Source: Planctomycetota bacterium
GTDB lineage: Bacteria; Planctomycetota; B15-G4; SIAN01
Direction: 5' to 3'
Length of the DNA stretch: 64,000 nt
Assembly: GCA_028289345.1 (NCBI GenBank)
Contig: JANQQL010000033.1
Location: 1,054,001 to 1,118,000 of the forward strand
Positions 7,717-16,492 of this stretch are shown here, piece after piece. The notes under the pieces were generated by a model, which was given only the letters and a program-made list of their open reading frames with translations, did not search any database and had not been told where the DNA came from. How positions within the stretch are numbered: the stretch's first letter is position 1; each line of letters begins with the position of its first letter. The translations under genes were made by a program, and so were the position numbers.

Positions 7717-9144
7717 CTACGTCGCCAGTTTCCGCAACTCCTTGCGCACCGCATCCAGCGCCTTGCGATCTCTGGTCGATCGCACGAACTGGAGGCTGGT
7801 CTTCAGATCCTCCTCGGTGCTCGAGAGCTTCCACTTCGCTCGGACCTTGCTGTCGGCGGCGCGGATTCGGTCGAGGAGACATTGGGCACGGTAAACGTTG
7901 CCGGCGTCGAACGCGGCTCCCAAGAGAGTGGGGTAGAGCCACTCGTCTCCGCGACCGTTGCTTTCCGCCGCCTCGCACGCTTCCGCCACCACATGGGCGA
8001 CCGACGCCGCTCGCTCACGATCTCCCTCCGCGTCTCGGAATCGTAGCAGGCGCGGAAGATTGCTCGAGCAGTAGTACGAATTGAGGTCACGCTGCATTCC
8101 TGCTCGGTAGTGGTCGATGGCTTGGTCCAGATGTCGGGAAGTTCCGCTTTCCCTCCAAAGCGCTTTGTAGCGCCCGCCGAGCAGACCGTCCCGTTCCGGG
8201 GTCGGTCCGTGCTCCCGGACCAGCCGATTCAAACTCTGGATCGCTCTTCGGTGCTTTCCGAGCTTGCTCCAGGCCAGCTGCTCTTGCTCCAACACGAACT
8301 CGTGATCGCGCAGGTCGTCCGAGAGCTCGTCAATGAAGTCCAGGGTCTGCTGCCAGCCGTCTTTTCCATCGCCCCCATCGGCATGGTCTCGGACCATTTG
8401 CAACAGTTCCAAGCCCACCGAGGGCCAACGGGAAGGCGCTTTCTGATACTCCGCCACCAATTCGGCCAGATTCACGGCCCGCTGTTTCCCGGTCATCTCG
8501 CGAACGTCGGCGAGACGATCTTGGGTCTGATGCAGTTCTCTCACCATGTCCCGGAAGGTCCCCAAGCGCTCAGGATCGATGTCGGGGTAACCCGGAACGA
8601 GCTTGTGGACGGGACTCTTCGACCGGTCCGCCTTGTCGATCGCCCCGTGCAATGCTTCTCGGATCTTCTTCGCTCCCGCCGCGGTGACTCGTTGCGATCC
8701 CAGCGGGTACGGGACTCGACGAATCTGTTCCAAGTCGAAGGGCACCTTCGCCCAATCGGCGCCCACCAGCAGGCACCCGTATTGCTGGGCCGCGTGGCGA
8801 ACGCCGATTTCGTAGAAGACGTTGGCGTTGGGGATCGTCACGTCGGCAATGACCAGGTCCGCCGCGACCAGGCGCTCCAACATGTCTTGGATGATCACCG
8901 GCCCGAGGTCTTGGTCCGCACGCACCGCCTCATAGCCGAGCTCCTCGATCACCGGTCGGAGTGCCCGGTCCCACAGAAGATCGAAATGGACCTTGGAAGG
9001 CTTCTTGGCGCCGGTGGATTTCTCCCCATAAGGCATCACCATGAAACAGATGCCACGTGGATACGGAGATCGGCGCGAGGAACGCCCAGAGCTTGCCTTC
9101 TTGCGGGACACTCGCTTCCGAGATTGGGTTTTCTTGCGGGGCAT
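7717..9144 (-). CDS. TIR-like/nucleoside-hydrolase-fold protein with DUF4071 (TRAFs-binding) region
   Basis: A 475-residue orphan. After a basic, Ser/Lys/Arg-rich tail of about 30 residues comes a TIR/deoxyribosyltransferase-like domain: 'ICFMVMPYG', 'FDLLWDRALRPVIEELGYE', 'LVAADLVIADVTIPNANV' and 'FYEIGVRHAAQ'. The Glu in FYEIG sits where related nucleoside hydrolases and TIR NADases keep the catalytic acid. The remaining 300 residues match the DUF4071/MAP3K TRAFs-binding type seen with this N-terminus in other bacteria, a helical, TPR-like region. ATG 9144 is preferred to a GTG upstream because GGAAGGGAG precedes it by six bases. It has no operon partner. NAD or nucleotide hydrolysis in stress or defence is a family-based guess. 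Confidence 0.75.
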   Translation of the reverse strand: MPRKKTQSRKRVSRKKASSGRSSRRSPYPRGICFMVMPYGEKSTGAKKPSKVHFDLLWDRALRPVIEELGYEAVRADQDLGPVIIQDMLERLVAADLVIADVTIPNANVFYEIGVRHAAQQYGCLLVGADWAKVPFDLEQIRRVPYPLGSQRVTAAGAKKIREALHGAIDKADRSKSPVHKLVPGYPDIDPERLGTFRDMVRELHQTQDRLADVREMTGKQRAVNLAELVAEYQKAPSRWPSVGLELLQMVRDHADGGDGKDGWQQTLDFIDELSDDLRDHEFVLEQEQLAWSKLGKHRRAIQSLNRLVREHGPTPERDGLLGGRYKALWRESGTSRHLDQAIDHYRAGMQRDLNSYYCSSNLPRLLRFRDAEGDRERAASVAHVVAEACEAAESNGRGDEWLYPTLLGAAFDAGNVYRAQCLLDRIRAADSKVRAKWKLSSTEEDLKTSLQFVRSTRDRKALDAVRKELRKLAT

Positions 9145-9347
9145 GAACCACTCCCTTCCACACGGCACTGGCAGTGCGGTGCGTTTCCTCGACCCGGGAA
9201 GAGGCCCGAATCACCGATCGAAAGATCTTCGTTTCGGACCAAGCACGGGGATCGGTCGGTTCAACGGAGACCGAAGCGATCAAGAGTAGCGGAACACCGC
9301 CTCGCGCTCGAACGGAAGACACGGGCCGCACATGGCCGTGGCTTCGC

Positions 9348-11666
9348 TCAGTCTCTTGGGGAACTTCCCTCGGCTCCCGCATTGACCAACGACGAAGGCG
9401 ACACCGGCGACACCTCGAGAGGCTGCTGAATCGGCTCGTTGGCTCCGAACCGCGTGTCCTGTCGCTGCTGCAGCTCGCGCACGATCTCTCGCTCGCGCCC
9501 GTGACGATGGGTGGCGACGCCGTGACCAGCAACGCCGCCAGCCAAGAACGCGAGGACCAAGAAACCAGCGACCATCCACCGGGTCCTGGGGTCCCGTGTC
9601 GTCGGTGTGTTCGGGGGAGAGACCAAGGGTGACGCTTCGGTCGTCGGAGTCTCGGACGCCTGCGTGACTGGTGCGGAGGCTGCCTGCGGCGGCGAAGGAG
9701 GCGCCCGGGTGGCAAGGATCGCCGGCGGTCGACGCCGGCTCTCGTCTGGCTGCCAAGTCAACAGATCGTGAGCTTGGTCGCAATCTTCCAGGTACTGGGC
9801 GAAGTCTTCGGGCAGCACGTGATCGGAGAAGCTTCGAAACTCGGTCTCGATGTGCAGCTGCTTGCCGTGACACTCGGACTTGGCGCGAAGGAGGAATGCC
9901 GGATTGCTGACTTGCCCCTCGTAGGACTCGAGTTTCCAGGGATCTTGGAAGTTGACGATCGTGTCCACCACCACCCAACGCCGGTCGTCCAGGACGAAGG
10001 GCATCGTTCGACGCCGGGTGGACGGCCGCGGAAGCAGAGTCTGAACCTCCACCGAAGACAACTCCGCATAGTTCCCGCCGCTCCGATCCTGCTGAAGGAA
10101 GGACGGAATCCAGTAGCGTTCTTCGACCGAGAGGAGATTCTCCACCGGGTCGTCGTGGACAACCAAGGGACTGTCAAACTCGATGTCCGGATAGAAGTGG
10201 GCGTAGTAGTTCAGGTAGTCCTGCTCGAGTCCCTCGCGGCTCGAGTGCACCAGACGGCCGCGCATCCAGTCCGCTTCTTCCCCGCGATACTGGGTCTCCA
10301 CGGTCATCTGCGCGCCTCGATTGCGTTGCAGCTGGAACACCTTGAGAATCGCCGTGTCTGGGCTTCGCAGCGGAGGCCTCGAAATCGCCTCCCACGGCTC
10401 TCCCTGATGACGAAGCACCAACCCCTTTTCATAGGGGAGCGGCGCCTGTCCGGTCAGAGTCCCCCCCTGCCGCGACCAGGTGGGATCGACCCACAGCACT
10501 TGATCCGGCAACGAGATCCGAGTCACGACGTGGTTGAAGGCGGACGGCGATGGAGCACAGCGATCGGCATGACGGCGTAGAGAGCTGCTGACCAGCGCCG
10601 GATGGGCCGTCACTCCCAGCTCGCGGAGCAACACGATCAGCAGGTTCGTCTTGTCCTTGCAGTCTCCATAACGGCGTTGGACGACGGTGGCGGGAGAGGA
10701 CGGCCGGATGGCGCCTTCGCCCAGTTCGATGCCCAGGTAACGGATTTCATTCTGCACGAAGCGCAGCGCTTCCAACACGCGATCGGACAGTTCCTGATGC
10801 CGAGATTCCAAGTCGTCGGCAAGTTCGCGAATCTCCGGAGGCGTCTCGGTGGTCTGGTACAACTCTGCGCCCCACTGGCAGACCTCTTCCCAACTCTGGA
10901 ACTCGGTGAACTGGATCCAGGGGAAGGGCCAATGCCAAGAGGGATACCCATCTTCGTACAACACCGCGTCGAGATCCGAAGCTTCCCAGCGGTACTCGAC
11001 GAAGGACTCGTTGCGCCGCCACCGGGGTTTCAATTCGGTTTCATGACGATGAATCGTCAGTGGGCGTCCCCGAGGCCACAGCAGTCGATGGCGAAGTTGC
11101 CGCAAGGGAACATCGGTATTGACCGAGAAACCCGAGAGGAACTTGCCCTGATAGACCGGATTGTCACCCACCACGGTGTAGCGAAAGTCGAGGACATCAC
11201 CAATGCGCACATCGTCCAGGAAGAGGAGAACCGTCTTGGCTCCGTCGTAAATCTCCGATTCCAGGGCCTGCTCGCGTTGAATGACCCGGACCCTGCCTCG
11301 GTCCAACTTGTCGAGGAGCTGGCCTTGTCGCTCCACCTGAACTTGGTGAATCACCACGGTTTCATAGTCCGGGTCAAACGGGATCTCCAACTGAGAGCCG
11401 TTTTGCACGCCCTGCTCGTTGACGAAGACCTTCACCACGTGCCGGTAAAGCTGACGTTCGCTGCCAAGCGCATTCTCTTGGGAGTCTCTCAGTAGGTAGT
11501 AGACACCGCCAGAGATTCGATCCGCCGGAACCTCGCCGCCCGTTTCCGCAGCAAACTCCACCACCCAGGATGGAGTGGGAGCGAAACGCGGGTCTCCGGA
11601 AACTCGCACGGTGGCTCCCGAAACCGTCGGAGCCACCAGCAGCAACATGGCAAGGAGTCTCAACAC
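9348..11666 (-). CDS. secreted DUF3857/transglutaminase-like protein with C-terminal membrane segment
   Basis: A 772-residue envelope protein. The likely start is GTG 11666, which has AGAGGG seven bases upstream and follows the previous stop by 13 bases; a signal peptide 'LRLLAMLLLVAPTVSG' follows. The first half is DUF3857; the middle is a transglutaminase/cysteine-protease-like core with the triad Cys in 'RYGDCKDKTNLL', His in 'FNHVV' and Asp in 'LWVDPT'. After a Pro/Ser/Thr-rich linker there is a single transmembrane helix ('WMVAGFLVLAFLAGGVAGH') and a short polar tail, so the bulk would be periplasmic with a C-terminal anchor. The substrate is unknown. It is probably cotranscribed with the upstream TPR glycosyltransferase. 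Confidence 0.85.
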   Translation of the reverse strand: MLRLLAMLLLVAPTVSGATVRVSGDPRFAPTPSWVVEFAAETGGEVPADRISGGVYYLLRDSQENALGSERQLYRHVVKVFVNEQGVQNGSQLEIPFDPDYETVVIHQVQVERQGQLLDKLDRGRVRVIQREQALESEIYDGAKTVLLFLDDVRIGDVLDFRYTVVGDNPVYQGKFLSGFSVNTDVPLRQLRHRLLWPRGRPLTIHRHETELKPRWRRNESFVEYRWEASDLDAVLYEDGYPSWHWPFPWIQFTEFQSWEEVCQWGAELYQTTETPPEIRELADDLESRHQELSDRVLEALRFVQNEIRYLGIELGEGAIRPSSPATVVQRRYGDCKDKTNLLIVLLRELGVTAHPALVSSSLRRHADRCAPSPSAFNHVVTRISLPDQVLWVDPTWSRQGGTLTGQAPLPYEKGLVLRHQGEPWEAISRPPLRSPDTAILKVFQLQRNRGAQMTVETQYRGEEADWMRGRLVHSSREGLEQDYLNYYAHFYPDIEFDSPLVVHDDPVENLLSVEERYWIPSFLQQDRSGGNYAELSSVEVQTLLPRPSTRRRTMPFVLDDRRWVVVDTIVNFQDPWKLESYEGQVSNPAFLLRAKSECHGKQLHIETEFRSFSDHVLPEDFAQYLEDCDQAHDLLTWQPDESRRRPPAILATRAPPSPPQAASAPVTQASETPTTEASPLVSPPNTPTTRDPRTRWMVAGFLVLAFLAGGVAGHGVATHRHGREREIVRELQQRQDTRFGANEPIQQPLEVSPVSPSSLVNAGAEGSSPRD

Positions 11667-11679
11667 AAAGGAGCCCTCT

Positions 11680-13008
11680 TCACGAGTGGTTGGATTCGAA
11701 AGTGGTTGAGGTCGGCGGAGTGGGAGAGGGAATGCTTGGCACGACAGAGCCAGACAGCCGTTGCAAACGAATCGCCTGTTGTTCGAGGCCTGCTTTGCGC
11801 AGCGCCTGGGCCGTGGCATTCAGAACCGGGGATTCGCCAGGAAACTTCCGGCATGCCTGGACCAGCACTTCCAACTGCTCTCGAGTTCGACCCAGCCCTG
11901 CCAGCGCGTGCGCCTGAACCAAATGGGCGGGCGAATACTCAGGACACTCTTGCAGCGCAGAAAGGGCAAACCGAAGGGACTCCTGATCTCGGCCAAGAGC
12001 TGCCAACACACGAGCCCGCACCACCGCGGAAAGGTGTCCTCGCAACCCGGGGCGATGAGTGACGCGAGGATCTTCGTTCCAAAGATCCATCCGCTCCAGG
12101 CATTCCAAAGCTGCCGTCGGTTGGCCCACCGCTTCGTAGGCTTGGGCCGCAACGAACTCGTAGGCGGGTGAAGCGAAGCCACGGGGCGGGTGCTCGTCAA
12201 AGAGCGAAAAGGCGCGATCCCGCTGGCCTCGTTCCAGCCAGCTCGCAACCACGACCGCCAGCAGCTCTCCTGATTCAAACCAGCGGGTTCGTTCGGTCAA
12301 GGAGCGCCCGCACCAGACTTGGTAGGCACGGTCCGCGGCGAGATGACGGTCCTCTCCTCCGCAATCTCGCAAAGAATCGGCGAACTTGTAATGCAAGTAC
12401 AGATTCTCGGGATCGGCCTGCAGAGCTTCCACGAACAACTCGTGGTTGCGTCGTTGCTTGTCTTGGAGATTTGAACCGTTCGGCCGATAGCCGTGGTGCA
12501 GAAGCTGAACTTCCGGCAGACCACGGATCTGCTCTCCTGTCCGCTCCGCCTCTTCGAGCAAAGAAGGCAGCACTTGCTCGTGGATGGGGTAAACAAAGTG
12601 CACGCTCGGCCGTTTCCGGAACAATCGCACGACCCGGGCAAGCGACGGAGCTCCGTGTCCCTCGTCACTAACGATGGTGACGGAGTATGCCAGCGCCAAA
12701 GGATCAGCGATGGCTTCGGTGACCTGTTGACGGGATTCGGCGCACAGCTCTTCATCGGCGTCCAGGAACAACACCCAATCGCTACGGGCTTCCTGCAACG
12801 CCACATTGCGCGCGACAGAGAAATCGTTCTGCCAAGGGGTCTCGATCACTCGCGCCCCGAGGCGACGGGCGATCGCCACGCTGTCGTCGACCGAACCGGT
12901 ATCGACCACGACGATTTCGCTGACGATGTCCTTGGCACTGGCGAGCGACGGCCCCAACCAGGGCTCGCCATCACGGACGATCATGCACAGGGAGAGCGAG
13001 GGTGCCAT
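11680..13008 (-). CDS. GT2 glycosyltransferase with C-terminal TPR region
   Basis: A 442-residue cytoplasmic protein. Residues 1-230 form a family 2 glycosyltransferase of the SunS/TPR type: 'SLCMIVRDGEPWLGPSLAS', 'VVVDTGSVDDSVAIARRLG', and the DXD-like 'VLFLDADEELC'. The 'YPIHEQVLPSL' stretch matches the acceptor-side motif of this subgroup. Residues 230-420 are helical repeats of TPR type ('ENLYLHYKFADSLRDCG', 'EYSPAHLVQAHALAGLG'). The family glycosylates peptides or cell-surface molecules, and the TPR part probably selects the acceptor. The Ser/Thr/Pro-rich end is disordered. It is coupled to the DUF3857 gene (13-base gap) and lies 65 bases after the S8 protease gene. Confidence 0.85.
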   Translation of the reverse strand: MAPSLSLCMIVRDGEPWLGPSLASAKDIVSEIVVVDTGSVDDSVAIARRLGARVIETPWQNDFSVARNVALQEARSDWVLFLDADEELCAESRQQVTEAIADPLALAYSVTIVSDEGHGAPSLARVVRLFRKRPSVHFVYPIHEQVLPSLLEEAERTGEQIRGLPEVQLLHHGYRPNGSNLQDKQRRNHELFVEALQADPENLYLHYKFADSLRDCGGEDRHLAADRAYQVWCGRSLTERTRWFESGELLAVVVASWLERGQRDRAFSLFDEHPPRGFASPAYEFVAAQAYEAVGQPTAALECLERMDLWNEDPRVTHRPGLRGHLSAVVRARVLAALGRDQESLRFALSALQECPEYSPAHLVQAHALAGLGRTREQLEVLVQACRKFPGESPVLNATAQALRKAGLEQQAIRLQRLSGSVVPSIPSPTPPTSTTFESNHS

Positions 13009-13073
13009 GGGTCTGCCGAAGGAGAAACAGGTGTCTCCCTCATCGACCAGCGGCCCTCGTCAGGTGGAAGAAA

Positions 13074-16000
13074 TCAGGGAGCCTCCAGGCGCACGTCGAT
13101 CACCGCGTTGCCGAATCCCCCCAGCTCCAGCGTCGCCGGGGCTCCGACACTCGGATAGAAGCCGCAGGACTCCCCGGCCTCACATAGCTCGCCGTCGTCA
13201 TCCGCATCGATTCCGCAGCGAAGGAAGAAATCCCCGATCTGCACCCGACCGAGTGCGAACTCGTAGTCTTCCAGCACCGTGGTGACGAACATCGACACGA
13301 CGTTCTGGTCGGCATCCAAGAGTTCCACTTGGATGTCCCCCACATCCGGGAGCGGATCACTGGAGCCCGTGATGGAAACCAGCACGTCTGCTTCGCCGCC
13401 ATTGGATTCCACGGTCATGACGATCTGAGACAGACCGTCGGCCAAATCACCGCGGTCCGCCAGGATGGTAATGGTGCGACCATCGCTTTCCACCTCGGCA
13501 CGCAACCATCCGCCGCTGGGTCCCGTCATCAACGAGGTGTCCAAATCCTCGATGCGCAAGACCCCTCCGCCAATGTTGTTGGCCTGTACCAGGAGCTGAG
13601 TCCCATTGATGCCGAAGTCCAGAGACGAAGCAGTCAAAGCCAACACCGGGGTCGCATCGACCAAAGCCCGGTCGGCCCGCACTAGACCGAATCCGGTTTG
13701 GGTGTCGAACCCGTCCGGGCCGAGATCTTCGGCCGAGGAACGCAGGAACGCGCGGACGTCTTCCAGGTCCAGCTCGCGATCGACACTCTTCATCAACCCG
13801 GCCAACCCGCTGACGTGAGCCGTTGCCATGGACGTTCCCGCCAGTCCGGCGAAGAATGAGCCGGTCTCTCCGGCGGGAGTCCCGACCGTACTGAACACCA
13901 TGTCGGCAAAGCCGTCGGCATCGAAGTCTTGGGCATCTCCGCCCGGCGCCATCACATCCAGCGCGTTGCCGGTGTTCGAGTATTCGGCTCGCGCTTTGCC
14001 CCCGTTGACCGCTCCCACCCCGATCGACTGGAACGAAGAGGCGGGGTACAGCACTCCCTCGACCCCGTCGTTGCCCGCTCCGGCCACCACCACGATGCCG
14101 CGGTTCACCGCCGCGCGCATGGCATCCTCGACCGCGTTCGACACCACCTCCAGACCGACGCTCAAGTTGATCACGTCGGCGGTGCGTTCCGGCACTTGGC
14201 CGGACGAGTTGGACAAACCGGCGGCGAAGAGAATGCCCTCGGCGATGTCGATGGTCAGCCCGGTGCCATCCACGCCAAGCGCCCGGCACGGGATCAGCTG
14301 ACAGTCCCACATCACCCCGGCCACTCCGAAGTCGTTGTCGGTCACCGCGCCGATGATTCCCGACATGTGGGTGCCATGGTGAAGATTCTCTTCGAAGGTG
14401 CCTTCGTCCCGGGGATCCGCATCACGCCGGTCGCCATCGCCGGAATTCGCGAGCTCGCTGACGAAGTCATAACCGGCTTGCAGCCGAGGCAGGATGTCGG
14501 CGTTCTCGGAACGAATCCCGGTGTCCACCACGGCGACGACCACATCGTCGGAGCCGGTTTCTTCCATCCACGCATCGGGGAGCTGCATCAACTCGAACTG
14601 CCAACTCTGACGGGAGTAGAACGTGTCATCGGGAATCACGGCAAGGGTGCGAGCGCGATACACAGGTTCGCACCATTCCAAGTCCATCTCGGCGCGAAGC
14701 TCTTCCTGCAAGAGCAGCATTTCTCGACAGGCATTGCGACGCAAAGAAGCGGGAAGGTCGGTCCCGTTCCACCGGTCCGCCGCGAAAGGAGATGCCAAGC
14801 AGTGGTAGTCCACGATCCGCAAGCCCGAAGGAGAAAGCTCACGGGGGGAAAGTTCGAAACGTGCACTGCGCGTCATCGGCGGCAAACTCTGGTCCGCCTC
14901 GCGAGAACGAAGCACCACGCAATCTTCCAAGCACGACGGTAGGTCCGGCTGAGCGTAACTGCGCAAGATCGCTTGCCCATCGAGGAACCTGGCAGCCCGC
15001 GGCAACGGATCGGCCCGCGGTCTCACCGCTTCGGAATCCGAGGGAGCCTGGACGCTCATCCCGAATCCCACGCGGTAGTGAATCACCTCATCGAGGGAGC
15101 CAATCACCAAATCCACGGTGCGGGACGCGCCGTCGATGGCCGGCAAGCGCAACGATTGGCTGCCCTGGAACGTCGCGAAACCCAAAGTGGCGTTCTCGCT
15201 CCCCTCCAAACAACCTTGGCGATCCACCAACAGAGCGAACCCGGTGCCCGGGCCGGATGCGGCAACCTGAATCTCGCGCGGGGAACTCAGCGTCTGCTGA
15301 AACGTGAACGAGTCGAGTCCCGCAGAATGCGTCCAAGTGAGTGGACGTGCCGGCGTCGCGACCGTTCCCCGCCAACGAGCGATTCTCGGCTGGTCGACCT
15401 GATAGAAATCCCACGCCCCGGAACTGTCGTCGGCAATCGAAAGGAGAGTTCCGTCGAAGTGCAACCGAGTTCCCACCAGCTCCCAGCGAACCCACGACTC
15501 GGAGGGCCCGATTCGCCATCCCGCCACTCCGTGCACAAGCGGCACTTCCTGCACCCCAGAGGTCCGAGACGCAAGAAACAGACGCGGCAGACCCGAGAAC
15601 CAATCGTCGCCGAGAGTGACGTCCGTCCATTCTCCCGCGGGCAGCTCGATCACATCGAGTGGAGTCCCGGACTCCCCATCCACCAAGTGCAGGCGCGCCG
15701 TCGGTGCTCCCGCGAGCAACACCAGCACTCCCCGCCATTCACTCATGCCGAGCAGATCGTTGACCTGCGGTGCGATCCATTCGCGATCGGTTCGTCCGCC
15801 CCGCAGTTGCCGCCGAGAAATCTTCGGCGGGGCCTCCGCGGTCGCCAGATACACCGTTCCGCCGCCCCCCAATGCCAGATGCGAAAACGAACTCGAAACC
15901 GATGTCCGCAAAGCGGGTTGGGCGTCGGTGAGGGGAGACTCGCCGCGAAAGAGCCGGCCATTTTCCAGCCAAAAGGCCTCGCGCTTCGGCCGGGTCGTTC

Positions 16001-16247
16001 CGCTCTGGATCAAGGGCTGCGAGGCCTGCAAGGTCCCGAGAGCATTGGCAAAACCCATGGTGTCGTTGGGTTCGTGCTCCGCGGCGAGGGACGTCACCCC
16101 GGGACTTCCTTCGATGATGACCGTGCCGGTGACGGGGACTCCCGACGGCCCACCGCTGCTACCGCCGCCGCAATTGGCGAGGATTCCGCCAACCAACACC
16201 AGGATGAGGAACTGGGAGGCGAGTTTCGCCGAAGAAGAAAGGCTCAT
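13074..16247 (-). CDS. S8 subtilisin-family serine protease, predicted lipoprotein
   Basis: A 1057-residue exported protease. ATG 16247 starts a lipoprotein signal peptide, 'FLILVLVGGILANCGGG', with a lipobox Cys at about residue 29; upstream in-frame starts lack a signal. Just after it, 'AEHEPNDTMGFANALG' is a PPC-type motif. Residues about 60-480 are a beta-rich region with no recognised active site, then a short linker 'YRARTLAVIPDDTFYSRQ', then the subtilisin domain with Asp in 'VVVAVVDTGIRS', His in 'HHGTHMSGIIGA', the oxyanion Asn in 'VVVAGAGNDG' and Ser in 'GTSMATAHVSGLAGL'. The C-terminus has a BACON/ASH-like beta domain and an acidic 'DADDDGELCEAGE' stretch that may bind calcium. The full triad is present, so it should be active. 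Confidence 0.9.
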   Translation of the reverse strand: MSLSSSAKLASQFLILVLVGGILANCGGGSSGGPSGVPVTGTVIIEGSPGVTSLAAEHEPNDTMGFANALGTLQASQPLIQSGTTRPKREAFWLENGRLFRGESPLTDAQPALRTSVSSSFSHLALGGGGTVYLATAEAPPKISRRQLRGGRTDREWIAPQVNDLLGMSEWRGVLVLLAGAPTARLHLVDGESGTPLDVIELPAGEWTDVTLGDDWFSGLPRLFLASRTSGVQEVPLVHGVAGWRIGPSESWVRWELVGTRLHFDGTLLSIADDSSGAWDFYQVDQPRIARWRGTVATPARPLTWTHSAGLDSFTFQQTLSSPREIQVAASGPGTGFALLVDRQGCLEGSENATLGFATFQGSQSLRLPAIDGASRTVDLVIGSLDEVIHYRVGFGMSVQAPSDSEAVRPRADPLPRAARFLDGQAILRSYAQPDLPSCLEDCVVLRSREADQSLPPMTRSARFELSPRELSPSGLRIVDYHCLASPFAADRWNGTDLPASLRRNACREMLLLQEELRAEMDLEWCEPVYRARTLAVIPDDTFYSRQSWQFELMQLPDAWMEETGSDDVVVAVVDTGIRSENADILPRLQAGYDFVSELANSGDGDRRDADPRDEGTFEENLHHGTHMSGIIGAVTDNDFGVAGVMWDCQLIPCRALGVDGTGLTIDIAEGILFAAGLSNSSGQVPERTADVINLSVGLEVVSNAVEDAMRAAVNRGIVVVAGAGNDGVEGVLYPASSFQSIGVGAVNGGKARAEYSNTGNALDVMAPGGDAQDFDADGFADMVFSTVGTPAGETGSFFAGLAGTSMATAHVSGLAGLMKSVDRELDLEDVRAFLRSSAEDLGPDGFDTQTGFGLVRADRALVDATPVLALTASSLDFGINGTQLLVQANNIGGGVLRIEDLDTSLMTGPSGGWLRAEVESDGRTITILADRGDLADGLSQIVMTVESNGGEADVLVSITGSSDPLPDVGDIQVELLDADQNVVSMFVTTVLEDYEFALGRVQIGDFFLRCGIDADDDGELCEAGESCGFYPSVGAPATLELGGFGNAVIDVRLEAP

Positions 16248-16492
16248 GGACGCCCTGCACAAGAAGGGGGTTCGCCGGATGCGACCCCCGCATCCCGTGG
16301 CAAATAGCATAGCCAGCGAAAAACATGCCCGCCCATGGACAACGGCACCGCTCGCCCCGTGGAGGAACTCGGTGCAGATCCGCCCGTTTGTCGGCAAAGC
16401 CGGCGCGCAGCAGTGCGGGGAAATGTCGAGCTGCTCCCGAACGCCGGAAACCAACAGCGGTTCCCTCGCCTCCGACCTGCAACGGTCCTGAG

